Shown here: in pieces, positions 27,537-35,991 of the stretch
Layout of the letters: every line of letters starts with the position of its first letter
How positions within the stretch are numbered: the stretch's first letter is position 1
Source: Phycisphaerae bacterium
GTDB lineage: Bacteria; Planctomycetota; Phycisphaerae; UBA1845; PWPN01
Assembly: GCA_018003015.1 (NCBI GenBank)
Contig: JAGNEZ010000006.1
Span: 1 to 64,000 of the forward strand
Length of the DNA: 64,000 nucleotides
Direction: 5' to 3'
Notes under the pieces: generated by a model
Databases searched by the model: none
What the model saw: the letters and a program-made list of their open reading frames with translations, nothing else
What the model was told of the DNA's origin: nothing
Position numbers and translations under genes: made by a program

Positions 27537-28676
27537 CTACTTCACCAGTCGCCAGCCGGAAGCGTCAACGGCCAGTGCGGTGTGGCCCTTGTACCGAGCG
27601 TACAACCTGTGCATTTCCTTGATGGTGTCGAAGTAGCCTACCACGTGGGCTGCGCTAAAGGAACCGCCGGCTTTTACGGGCTTGCCATGGATCTCCTCGA
27701 TCATGACGATGATTCCGCCGGGGCGTTGGCTGCACCACGCCTCATAGACGACGGCGGGGGAAAGTGTCAGACCCGCCAGCCAGGGGCCGTCTTCACCCGT
27801 TTTCTTGTCCCGCAAGTGGTACGCGCGAATGAAATGCTCCGGCGTCTTGTGGGTGTCGCGTCGGTAGCCGAACTTCAGGTCGGGTGGAAACGGGGTGAAA
27901 AACTCGCTGGCTGGGATGCGAACACCCTTTGGACTGCTCAGGTAACTGAGGTAGACTTCGCTGAAGGTGTCGCCTTTCTCGTGGCGGATGCAGCCCGGCG
28001 TGTCGTTGCGCAGGAACATCTCATCCGAATCGTTCACGCTGTCGATCTGATCCATCAGGACGAAATACCGCTCTCCCCTGGGGAACACGATCAGTTGCGT
28101 CCACCGCGACCCTGCGTTGTGGCCAGGGGCGGCATATTCGTACTTGTAGGTCGTCTTCACCGCGACGAAATCGCTGCCCCGGATGACCTCCGGCTGCACC
28201 GGTTTCATTCGGTGGCAGAGCTGCGGGCCCTCGACCATACGCTTGCGATGGCTGCTGCCGTGGGCCATGAGGGCGTATTCCCGTCGCGCCGGGTCGGTCT
28301 CGTTCTCGTACCAGGTGTAACGGCCCACGCCGTGTCCGTCCGGTGCCAGGACCTTCTCGCTCCAGGCCTCGTCGCTGCCTGCCTCCATGAGCCAGTCAAC
28401 GACCATCAGCCCGTCGCCGACTTCGCGGAAGCCCGTGGCCTTATCGAGAAACGATCCCTTTTCGATGCCGGTCATCCACTGCTTGGGGTCTTTCTTGGGA
28501 ATGACGGCTTCGAGTTTGTCGGTTTCGATCTTGATGGCGCAGTCGTCCTCGGTCACACGCACCCATTCGGTGTCTTTCGTCGGCTGCCCTAGGACGGATC
28601 CGGAAACCGCGACCGCCACAAGCCAGCAGGACGATGGCAAGGATCTCTGAGTCATGAAGGTTCGGGAGAGTCTCAT
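27537..28676 (-). CDS. Uncharacterised secreted protein, mutarotase-like fold possible
   Basis: 379 aa with a signal peptide (SSCWLVAVAVSGSVLGQ). GAGGA precedes the chosen ATG; Met8 is an alternative. The mature protein is rich in beta strands with conserved-looking aromatic and acidic runs (VGRYTWYENETDPARREYAL, VKTTYKYEYAAPGHNAGSRW, GERYFVLMDQIDSVNDSDEM). That resembles galactose-mutarotase-like sugar-binding barrels, but no catalytic His/Asp pair can be assigned with confidence. It sits among secreted glycan-related genes on the same strand. I do not recognise a named family. Confidence 0.6.
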   Translation of the reverse strand: MRLSRTFMTQRSLPSSCWLVAVAVSGSVLGQPTKDTEWVRVTEDDCAIKIETDKLEAVIPKKDPKQWMTGIEKGSFLDKATGFREVGDGLMVVDWLMEAGSDEAWSEKVLAPDGHGVGRYTWYENETDPARREYALMAHGSSHRKRMVEGPQLCHRMKPVQPEVIRGSDFVAVKTTYKYEYAAPGHNAGSRWTQLIVFPRGERYFVLMDQIDSVNDSDEMFLRNDTPGCIRHEKGDTFSEVYLSYLSSPKGVRIPASEFFTPFPPDLKFGYRRDTHKTPEHFIRAYHLRDKKTGEDGPWLAGLTLSPAVVYEAWCSQRPGGIIVMIEEIHGKPVKAGGSFSAAHVVGYFDTIKEMHRLYARYKGHTALAVDASGWRLVK

Positions 28677-28924
28677 GCGGCGTCCTCAAGTTGAAGCGAC
28701 CGTGACGAGCGAAGATTGGGTCAGCAATGCAGGCATTGTACGATACGGTGCCTGCTGGCGGCAAGTTGCCTTAAGTCGGTGACTCGCCGGCACTCTGCGG
28801 CCGAACGAGTAACATGGGCCGGGTGGCCTGCAGGCAGGAGAGCCAGACGAGAACGAATCCGGGGGAGAACCTGCGCGCGGCACGAGCGCTACGGCGCGGA
28901 CGGCGTTTCCGCCAGAGACCGAGA

Positions 28925-30607
28925 TCACGGGGAGCCCGGTGGGGCCGGGCGTCGGCGGGCAAGCTCAGCGATCGTATCGTCTGACAGGGCAACTCGGTAG
29001 AACCCGAGGTCGGCCAGACGGCCGCGGAAGTAGTCGTGTGAGCCTATGCCAATCCGCAAGGGCGCACCGTTGCTCAAATCGAGATCACCAGGCTTGAAGG
29101 ACCGGGAGCGAGTGACGAGCAAGCCATCGACATAGAGGCGAAGCTGGCTGTCGTCGCGCACGGCGGCGACGTGGTGCCAATCGGGAGGAAATTCGTGGTC
29201 GCAGGTCACGTTGCAGCCGGCTTCGAACGACCAGACGTGCCCGGAAGGCATCGTGCCGGCGAACAGCTTGCCCTTGTAGACGGCCATCGACCAGACACGG
29301 CGATATCGGATGTCAGGCGTAGAATCGAGCCAGCCGATTTCTGTCCACGTCGTGCCCCCGTCATGGCGATAGACCTTGGCCAGCGGCAGCGAGCCGGCGT
29401 ACAGCTTGCCGTTGTAAACGACCATCGCCATCGTCTCGTTCTCCTCTCCGAGCCGGCCCTGATAGGCCCATCGGTCACTCTGGTCAAGGCGATAGACGGT
29501 CGCTTTGGGCCACGTGGCGAGCCAGAGATGTCCTTCGTACGGCATGAAGGCGTATGTCTGCATGGTCTCAGGTGGAGCGCCCAGATCCTGCCAGCCGCGT
29601 GAGGGGTGCCAGCGGGCAACTCGACCGGGTCCGTCGTAGGAGGTCGTGTAGATGTCGCCATTGTAGACGCCCAGCACTTCCACGCGGCAGCCCGGATCGC
29701 CCAGGCACCTCCAGCGGCTGCCAGCCTCATATTCGTAAAGCCCGCTGCCGGCCTTGTAGATGGTCGTAGCATAAAGCTTGCTGCGGTAGACGGTCAGGCT
29801 GTGCACGGTGTCGGCCACGCCGTTGCGGGGGTTCTGAAGCTGACCACAACAGGTCCATTTGGACGGGCTCTCATGCCGATAGACCTTGCCACCCGGGTTC
29901 TTGTTCGGCGAAGGGGGCAATGACGAGCCGACGGAGTCGTAGCAGGCGGTTCCGGCGTAGAGCCGGCCCTCGAAAACCGCCAGCGTGGTGACCGCGTTGG
30001 CGGTGTCGGGCGAGCCGCAGTCCTCCCACCGAGTGCCGCCGGCGTAGCGGTAGACGTGGCCGGCCTGATCGGCGTCGAGCTCGAACGTGGCGGCATAAAG
30101 GCTGTCACGCCACACGCAGAGCGCAAAGACCATCCTGCAGTTGCCGGGTCGGCCGCAGTCGGCCCAGGGTTGGGTAATCTTCGCATCGTCGATGCCGAAG
30201 GCGAGATTGCGCCAGTTGGGCTGGCCCGAGGTGACGCCCGGGTAGTTCATGATGCTCAGCGTGAGGCCCTTGCGTGTGGCGGGATCGAACTTGGCCGCGA
30301 TATCACCAATGGCGTCGTCCAGGCCCTTGTCGGTGTAAACCCACCCGACGAGCGCAAAGGGTGTCGTTCCGAGCGCCAGGTCCAGATGGTCGGGAATCTC
30401 GATGAAACCATTACGGCCGTTGAATTCGGCAGACCCGCCCGCGTTCCAAGTGATGTTGTGGGCGATGCCGTCGTGGCCCCGACCGGTGGCATCGCGGGCG
30501 TCGGTGGCGAGCGGCCAGTGGGCAATGGGCACGGGCTGGGCCGGGAGTTCTGCGGCCATCGCCGCGGGAAACACGAGCCAAGCGAAAACCGCGCGGAAGT
30601 GCTGCAT
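28925..30607 (-). CDS. Secreted LamG-like jellyroll split by a beta-propeller
   Basis: 560 aa, signal peptide MQHFRAVFAWLVFPAAMAAE. Residues 25-105 begin a LamG/concanavalin fold (VPIAHWPLATDARDATGRGH ... FNGRNGFIEIPDHLDLALGT). The fold is completed only near the C-terminus (PPDWHHVAAVRDDSQLRLYV ... LRIGIGSHDYFRGRLADLGF). Between them lie about seven repeats with the core 'VYNGKLYAGT...VYRHDGGTTWTEIG' (for example LAVFEGRLYAGTACYD and MVVYNGKLYAGSLPLAKVYR), a propeller. Likely a secreted or surface carbohydrate-binding protein. ATG 30607 begins the signal peptide; an ATG 24 bp upstream is less likely. Confidence 0.72.
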   Translation of the reverse strand: MQHFRAVFAWLVFPAAMAAELPAQPVPIAHWPLATDARDATGRGHDGIAHNITWNAGGSAEFNGRNGFIEIPDHLDLALGTTPFALVGWVYTDKGLDDAIGDIAAKFDPATRKGLTLSIMNYPGVTSGQPNWRNLAFGIDDAKITQPWADCGRPGNCRMVFALCVWRDSLYAATFELDADQAGHVYRYAGGTRWEDCGSPDTANAVTTLAVFEGRLYAGTACYDSVGSSLPPSPNKNPGGKVYRHESPSKWTCCGQLQNPRNGVADTVHSLTVYRSKLYATTIYKAGSGLYEYEAGSRWRCLGDPGCRVEVLGVYNGDIYTTSYDGPGRVARWHPSRGWQDLGAPPETMQTYAFMPYEGHLWLATWPKATVYRLDQSDRWAYQGRLGEENETMAMVVYNGKLYAGSLPLAKVYRHDGGTTWTEIGWLDSTPDIRYRRVWSMAVYKGKLFAGTMPSGHVWSFEAGCNVTCDHEFPPDWHHVAAVRDDSQLRLYVDGLLVTRSRSFKPGDLDLSNGAPLRIGIGSHDYFRGRLADLGFYRVALSDDTIAELARRRPAPPGSP

Positions 30608-30725
30608 AAACGCCGTTTCCATGTCAATCACCCTTGCGAGTTCGCGTCCACGTCACGCGTACACTCAAATGGCGCGGTCCGATGTGCCCGTTTCCTTCAG
30701 CCATCACCGCCTCGTCCATGTCGCG

Positions 30726-31128
30726 TCAGTACGTACATTCGTACGCCGCGTGAGCGAAAGTCCACAAATTCTCTGGCGGGGCATCGAAGAAATGGTCCGA
30801 GGCCGAGAGGATGTAGCCGCCATTGGAGCCGAAACCCTCGAAGAGCCGCCGGACCTCCGCGCGGATCTGCCCGGCCGTGCCTCTGGTCAAGACACCGAAC
30901 GGGCTCATCCCCTCGATCATGGCAACCTTCCCGGCGAAGACATCCCGCACACGCTCGGGATGGGTGATGCTCCCGCCGACCCCGGCGGCGCGAGGGCTGC
31001 TGAGGCGTCGGTACCGTTCCCAACGATCTGGTCCAGAATGAGCATCATGCCGCCGCAGGTGTGATCGGTCACTCGATGGCCGGCTGCGTGCAAGGTATCG
31101 TGAATCTGCTGGTCGTAGGGAAGGCTCC
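30726..31128 (-). pseudogene. Uroporphyrinogen-decarboxylase-family C-terminal remnant, frameshifted
   Basis: Reads SLPYDQQIHDTLHAAGHRVT then DHTCGGMMLILDQIVGNGTD. After a one-base loss near 30985 it continues in another frame as GVGGSITHPERVRDVFAGKV, RRLFEGFGSNGGYILSASDH and PPENLWTFAHAAYECTY to a stop at 30726. These match the C-terminal half of URO-D/methyltransferase-like (MtaA-type) proteins: 'THTCGG', 'PERVRDVFAGK', 'GGYILSASDHFF..PPEN'. The N-terminal half is missing. It is joined to a glycosidase-like gene head through the scar at 31129-31186. Confidence 0.72.
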
Positions 31129-31186
31129 CATCAGAGTGTCAGGTGAACGCAGCATACAACCTGATGCGTTCACCTGCCATCAGAGG
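31129..31186. mobile_element. 40-bp palindromic insert with 9-bp flanking repeats (excision scar?)
   Basis: CCATCAGAG occurs at 31129-31137 and again at 31178-31186. Between them lie TGT, the 12-bp arm CAGGTGAACGCA (31141-31152), 13 nt, and the exact inverse TGCGTTCACCTG (31166-31177). A 9-bp target duplication around paired transposon ends is what 'nearly precise excision' leaves (known for Tn10-like elements). Removing the insert plus one 9-bp copy (49 bp) rejoins the flanking reading frames without a stop. No transposase is present. Confidence 0.55.
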
Positions 31187-31730
31187 ATGGCCCCGGGTGG
31201 CCACCATGCCTCACCTCGGTATCGACAAAGCTGATCGTGTCCGGCTGCTCGGCCAGAGTGTAGCCTGCGACCTTGTTGCCCGCGAAATCCTCAAAGCCAC
31301 CGTTAGCCAGGTTCGGCGCAGGGTCGGGCACAAGCCTTGCTTCAGTCCCCTTCACAACAAACGGGGCATCTTCCACCATGAGCCCCTCGGCCAGGTTCTC
31401 ATCGTGCGCCAGCACTGAGCCGGCATAGCCAACGGAGAAGACCGAGGGGATCAACTCCAATTTGTTACGCTCGCAAACCTGCCGCACCTGGTCCAGACGC
31501 TGGAAGAAAGCCGGAGTCTTCTTGCACAGTGTGTCCAGCCCAAACGACACCACCGCCCCGTTGAGACCGGCCTTCCCGGCCGTGTCCAACACGTTGGTAA
31601 CTTCTGCGACATCGCCGTCCGAGTCCAGGCTCCAGCCAAACACCCATACCAAGCGGTCCGCGTAGGGGGCGGCGGCAGTGACATTCGCCAGGCCCGCAAC
31701 AAGCAGAAAAAGGGTAGGAAAGTGCTTCAT
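31170..31730 (-). pseudogene. N-terminal part of a secreted glycosidase-like protein
   Basis: 186 aa from ATG 31730, signal peptide MKHFPTLFLLVAGLANVTAA. The mature part (RLVWVFGWSLDSDGDVAEVT, AGKAGLNGAVVSFGLDTLCK, ERNKLELIPSVFSVGYAGSV) looks like the first strands and helices of a TIM-barrel glycoside-hydrolase-like domain. NLANGGFEDFAGNKVAGYTL then starts a carbohydrate-binding beta sandwich. Related proteins are several times longer. This one ends abruptly (GGHPGPSSDGR) inside the palindromic scar, and the rest of the gene has been replaced by a URO-D tail. Confidence 0.6.
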
Positions 31731-31883
31731 GTCGGATCCTCGAATTGACCGTTGGATTGTCCTGCGCGTGTCGGGCATGTCAACCGACATTTCCCAGATC
31801 ACCTCACCCGGCTACGCCGCCGGGCGGTGTCCCGCTCCGGCGAGGGACTTCAAGACCCGAAGGCCGGATGCGTTCGGTGGTCT

Positions 31884-33356
31884 CTACGCCGTTTCGTCGG
31901 TCATGGTGATGCTCTTGAATTTGCAGAGCCGCCGCAAATCCTCGCGCACATCGCCGTAGCAGGTGACACGGTGTAGGCCGTGAGACCAGTTGAGCCAGAG
32001 CTTCCGGGAATCGCCGTCGATCTTGACTGTAATCTTCGTGCGACAGCCGCGCTCGCTTTCGGGCGTGTCGATGATGGTGCCGGTGAAACAGCGCATGTTG
32101 TCCGCATCGACGAGAATGGCCTGCGTGACCTTTTGCCCGACGCGCATGCGCACCTGCGGCACGCAGCCCTCCTGGCGCTCCATGATACTGCGGAGCTTGT
32201 ACGGGGCGGCAGGTCCGGCGGGACCATCCATTTTCATCGAGCCGAGGCAGTGAGCCAGGATGATACCGTCTTGCGAGGTGTCCATGGTCGGATCGCTGAT
32301 GAAGCCAGGGCGACCTGCCACACCCTGGAATATGATGTGGGTCATGGCGCAGCTCAGGTCGGACTCGCAGATTCCGCCGAGGCCCATGTTGTTGAGCCGC
32401 ACGTTTCCGATGCAGGGAAACGCCGGAAGCTGATGGTACATCGTGCCGTAACAGTCGGTGGTCATGACGGTGGCGTTTTCTTCATCCATGAGCTTCTCGA
32501 ACGCCAGGGCCAGCCGGCAAGAACGCATTACTTCGTCGCGCGAGGGCTCCACGACGGCTGTGGCACCGCGAATCCACTGTTCGGCCTCGGCTCGAGCGAC
32601 CGATTCGGGAATCGCCTCATACGTCTTCATCATGCGTTCGCGATCGATCACCTCGACGGATGTGCCGAACTTCTCCGTGAGTGGGTTGAGCCGGGCTGCC
32701 GGCCAGGGCCGCGAAGTTACGTTGAGGATCTTCGCCTCGTGGAGGTGATGGATGGCCCGGATCGGGCGGATGGCCACGGCCAATTGGCTGGTGTCGCTGG
32801 TGAGCAGGCAATCGAGCTGAGTCCCTTCCTTGCTCCTTGCGAGTGCGCCGAAACCGGTCCACTCGTGTCCGGAGTAGGGGGCCGCAAAGAGCATCGTGGG
32901 TTTGTTCGCTGCTAGCAGCTCCTGCAACATGGGCGTAACGCCCATCGATAGGTGAATGATGAGCACGCCGTCAACGCCGGCGAGCGCTTCCTTGGCCTGC
33001 CGGGCCTGCTCGACGGACGTAACCGGCGTGTTCTTCTGCGTGGGCGGCGTGGCGACAAAGTCCACATCCGCGAGTTCCTTGCTCATCTTGGTCAGGTCGG
33101 CTTCGTAGCGAGCAATTTCGGCATTGAGGTTGAGCTTGGGCGTTGGCCAGAGCCCGCCGGCAGGATTGGCCAGATAGATCTTGGCCACACGCACTTTCGA
33201 GCCGCGGCAACCGGGACTCACCAGGCTGAGGGGCGTGGGGGGCGAGGCAGCGGCTTCGGACCAGAAGAACCCTCTCCGGTTCGTACAGCCGGTGCACAGA
33301 ACGCTTCCGGCGATGACCGACCTCATCACGTCTCTTCGCGTTGGTGTCCAGTTCAT
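31884..33356 (-). CDS. Fucose/arabinose-isomerase-like protein with Tat/lipoprotein leader
   Basis: 490 aa. The leader RRDVMRSVIAGSVLCTGC combines a twin Arg with a lipobox-like LCTGC, suggesting export by Tat and possibly lipid anchoring. The body resembles the FucI/AraA sugar isomerase superfamily: an N-terminal Rossmann-like half (AGVDGVLIIHLSMGVTPMLQ), a central Glu/Asp-rich region (FEKLMDEENATVMTTDCYGT), 'GGICESDLSCAMTH', and a C-terminal beta domain (QVRMRVGQKVTQAILVDADN ... TKITVKIDGDSRKLW). Aldose-ketose isomerases are normally cytoplasmic, so the leader is unusual. Substrate unknown. It lies among glycan-related secreted proteins. Confidence 0.68.
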   Translation of the reverse strand: MNWTPTRRDVMRSVIAGSVLCTGCTNRRGFFWSEAAASPPTPLSLVSPGCRGSKVRVAKIYLANPAGGLWPTPKLNLNAEIARYEADLTKMSKELADVDFVATPPTQKNTPVTSVEQARQAKEALAGVDGVLIIHLSMGVTPMLQELLAANKPTMLFAAPYSGHEWTGFGALARSKEGTQLDCLLTSDTSQLAVAIRPIRAIHHLHEAKILNVTSRPWPAARLNPLTEKFGTSVEVIDRERMMKTYEAIPESVARAEAEQWIRGATAVVEPSRDEVMRSCRLALAFEKLMDEENATVMTTDCYGTMYHQLPAFPCIGNVRLNNMGLGGICESDLSCAMTHIIFQGVAGRPGFISDPTMDTSQDGIILAHCLGSMKMDGPAGPAAPYKLRSIMERQEGCVPQVRMRVGQKVTQAILVDADNMRCFTGTIIDTPESERGCRTKITVKIDGDSRKLWLNWSHGLHRVTCYGDVREDLRRLCKFKSITMTDETA

Positions 33357-33565
33357 GCCAAGCTCCTTGGAAATGCCCCCGTACCGATCGAAGCATAATC
33401 GGGTTGGGGATCGGATGCCAGTGTAGCGTGAACTGGCGGGGGTTTAAGGATCAACGGGACTGAATTCCACCGCGCGGCAAGACGAGGGCGTGATGGATCG
33501 CTGTCCTCATCGGTGTCCAGTCCCGCTTCACGAGGCCCGGCCGCCCCGGCCGGGGGAGGAGTACC

Positions 33566-33727
33566 ATGACGTTTATCAGGACGCTGCTGCTCGAGTTCGT
33601 GGACGAACACGGCGTGAGCCACATCTACGAGCTGCACATCGAGATACTGCGCGACAAGCCGGAGACACCGGAGCACACGAGTCACTTCGCGCAGTTCGGG
33701 TCGGCCGGCTTTCCGGTTCCGCTGTAG
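33566..33727 (+). CDS. Small ORF, 53 aa, converging on the GH16 gene
   Basis: ATG at 33566 with GGGGGAGGA five bases upstream. The product starts MTFIRTLLLEFVDEHGVSHI and continues YELHIEILRDKPETPEHTSH to a TAG at 33725. Third codon positions are almost all G or C, as in real genes of this genome, and the acidic beta-hairpin-like text is unlike a shadow. Its 3' end overlaps the 3' end of the GH16 gene on the other strand by 46 bp. No family recognised. Could be a small stand-alone protein or the head of a lost gene. Confidence 0.4.
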   Translation: MTFIRTLLLEFVDEHGVSHIYELHIEILRDKPETPEHTSHFAQFGSAGFPVPL

Positions 33728-35730
33728 CACCGCTGGAAGATGCCGAAGTCAGATTGGTCTGTGTCGCCATCACCGTCCGCGTCCAGTCGCTCGAAGTGAC
33801 TGGACAGGCAATCAGCGGGGAGGTTGGTCATGCCCTCTCCGGTTTCGCAGGCCCGAAAGACCAGTAGATCGGCCAGATCGACATCGGCATCGCTGTCGAA
33901 ATCGAACCGGTGCTTGTAGGGGCGGGCCCAAGCCTCGATGGAATCGGCGCTCTCGGTTGTCGAGCTCACGGCCGTCACCACGTAGTAGTAGGTCACGCCG
34001 CCCTGAACGGCCGTGTCGGTCAGATGGTTTTCCGCGAGACTGGCCAGAGTTGTATACGGACCGCCTGGCGCGATCGATCGCTTGACTCTGTAACCGGTTG
34101 CCCCGGCCGAAGTACTCCAGGTGAGCGTGACCCGAAGCTGGCCCGGCACGGCTATCAAGTCTGCGGGCGCAGGAAGGAAGGCGTGGCCCTCGAACTCCAG
34201 TTCAGCCACGTTGCAGTAGGCTCCGCCGGGAGAGAGATACCGAACAAACCGGAAGCCGGAGACCTGTTCGATAGCCTGGTCGTTCACCGTCTCTTCCGAG
34301 GGGGTGTCGGTGATGGTGAACAAGTTGGTCGCACCGCTGAAACTCGCGTTGCTGGATCCCTGGAACCGCCCGCCGACCATGCGCGCGGCGTAGCCTGGGC
34401 GGGCCCAGTAACGCACCTTGGTGATTCGTTTGAGCTGGCCGGAGCCGAAGTCCAGCCCTGCCCAGGCTCCGCTGGCTTCGGGAGCGTCAAAGAACGAGTG
34501 CGGTACGCCGTCGAATGCCTTCTGAAAGACGTTGCCGGCGTTGTTCCAGGAGCCAGCGGTGCCGATGACCGTTCCGTTCAACCGTTCGCTGGATGCCCAT
34601 ACATCCACGCGGTCCACGGGGATCGAGCCGCCGGAACTGGCGGTGTTCCGGTTACCCGTCACGCGTATCTCGAAGACATGGCTGCCCGCACCCAGCGAGG
34701 GACTGACCCAGACCAGCGCCTTGTCAGTTCGGTCTGACGCATAGAAGTCCACCATTGTCTCCGCTCCACCATCGATGGACACGGCTCCTATGCCGTGGTT
34801 GGATGCCTTGGCGGCGTAGAGATCGATCCGTGCTCCTTCGAACCGGAGGCGGCAGACACTACCGGTGACGCTTGACCAGTGGTTGTCGCTGAAGAAGGCA
34901 TTGGATTGCGTTGACGAGTAGTTCCAGGAACCTAAGTACTCAAATTCGCTCTTTTTGGTACCGATGGTGCTGTCATTGATGACCGCGGAAGGGGGATCGT
35001 AGATGCGGCAGCCGTCGATCTCTGAGTAGTTGGGAGCGGGGGTGGTGTCGTCAAAACCGTAGGTCATGCCGCTGTTCAACATGACATACATGGCCTGAGA
35101 GGGCATGTAGTCGGCATAGATGCTCTTGCGGACGATTCCGTCCCGGTACCAGATCGCATAACCAGGACCCCACTCCAACCCGTAGGAATGCCAGCTGTCC
35201 ACACCCAGGTTGTAGAAGTTGCTGCTGTTCCAGGTTGCAGACGGGCCATAGCACAATCCCATGTGCATACGGTCGTCGCCGCCAAAGTACTCGGCGATGT
35301 CGAACTCCGGCGGCCAGCCCCACGATAGCATCCAGAACGCTGGCCAAGTGCCCCTGCCGGTGGCGAAACGGGCGCGGATCTCCACGTATCCGTAGGTGAA
35401 GTTCTTGATGCCGTCGGTGTACACGAAGCCTTCGCTCCAGGGATACCCGCCGAACTCGCTCCCGGTTGCCTTTCGGCATCGAAGCCAGAGCGAGCCGTCC
35501 TGGACGTAGGAATCGGCCTGGGTGATGTAGCTGGCGTACTGATCGGTGTGATGCTGGCCGCCCCAGGGAAGCTGCCCGCTCTTCCACTTGCTCGAGTCGA
35601 TCTGGGAGCCATTGAACTCGTCGCCGAAGACCAGCGGCCAGCCTGTGCTGGGCGGTGCGGCCAGAGCCTGCAGTCCGCCGAGGAAGACGAGGTTCCACCA
35701 GCAGACACACCACAGGCCACGAACCGGCAT
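33682..35730 (-). CDS. Secreted GH16 glycoside hydrolase with binding modules, FN3 and dockerin
   Basis: 682 aa from ATG 35730 (GGAGAGG upstream); signal peptide through LGGLQALAAP. The GH16 domain, about 30-260, has the catalytic EFDIAE motif (Glu142 nucleophile, Asp144, Glu147 acid/base) and the substrate-cleft Trp-rich text AFWMLSWGWPP. A carbohydrate-binding-like beta sandwich follows (IDLYAAKASNHGIGAVSIDG), then a discoidin-like domain (GTAGSWNNAGNVFQKAFDGV), one fibronectin-III domain (LRVTLTWSTSAGATGYRVKR) and a dockerin-like pair (DFDSDADVDLADLLVF ... DADGDGDTDQSDFGIF). GH16 enzymes cut beta-1,3/1,4-glucans, agar, carrageenan or porphyran; which one cannot be told. Its tail matches the dockerin ends of the giant proteins. 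Confidence 0.88.
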   Translation of the reverse strand: MPVRGLWCVCWWNLVFLGGLQALAAPPSTGWPLVFGDEFNGSQIDSSKWKSGQLPWGGQHHTDQYASYITQADSYVQDGSLWLRCRKATGSEFGGYPWSEGFVYTDGIKNFTYGYVEIRARFATGRGTWPAFWMLSWGWPPEFDIAEYFGGDDRMHMGLCYGPSATWNSSNFYNLGVDSWHSYGLEWGPGYAIWYRDGIVRKSIYADYMPSQAMYVMLNSGMTYGFDDTTPAPNYSEIDGCRIYDPPSAVINDSTIGTKKSEFEYLGSWNYSSTQSNAFFSDNHWSSVTGSVCRLRFEGARIDLYAAKASNHGIGAVSIDGGAETMVDFYASDRTDKALVWVSPSLGAGSHVFEIRVTGNRNTASSGGSIPVDRVDVWASSERLNGTVIGTAGSWNNAGNVFQKAFDGVPHSFFDAPEASGAWAGLDFGSGQLKRITKVRYWARPGYAARMVGGRFQGSSNASFSGATNLFTITDTPSEETVNDQAIEQVSGFRFVRYLSPGGAYCNVAELEFEGHAFLPAPADLIAVPGQLRVTLTWSTSAGATGYRVKRSIAPGGPYTTLASLAENHLTDTAVQGGVTYYYVVTAVSSTTESADSIEAWARPYKHRFDFDSDADVDLADLLVFRACETGEGMTNLPADCLSSHFERLDADGDGDTDQSDFGIFQRCYSGTGKPADPNCAK

Positions 35731-35991
35731 GGACGACCCTCTCCGCGACTGCCCCATGCTTTATTATTGCGGGAGCTGGGGCTTGGATCAAAACTGCCGC
35801 ACCGACTCGTGACGCGGCAATGCCGAAAAAAGACATAAAGTCTATCCAGGCAAGACGTTAGGCCTGTCCCGCTTCCGGGCGAATGAGGGCTGCCCCGGCT
35901 CGGCTGCCGGGGGGGGCGGGCGTGGGCCCTTCGGCTTCTCACTTGGGGCATCAAGGCCGGACGCGGTCGTGGCCGAGTACCCAAGGGACGA

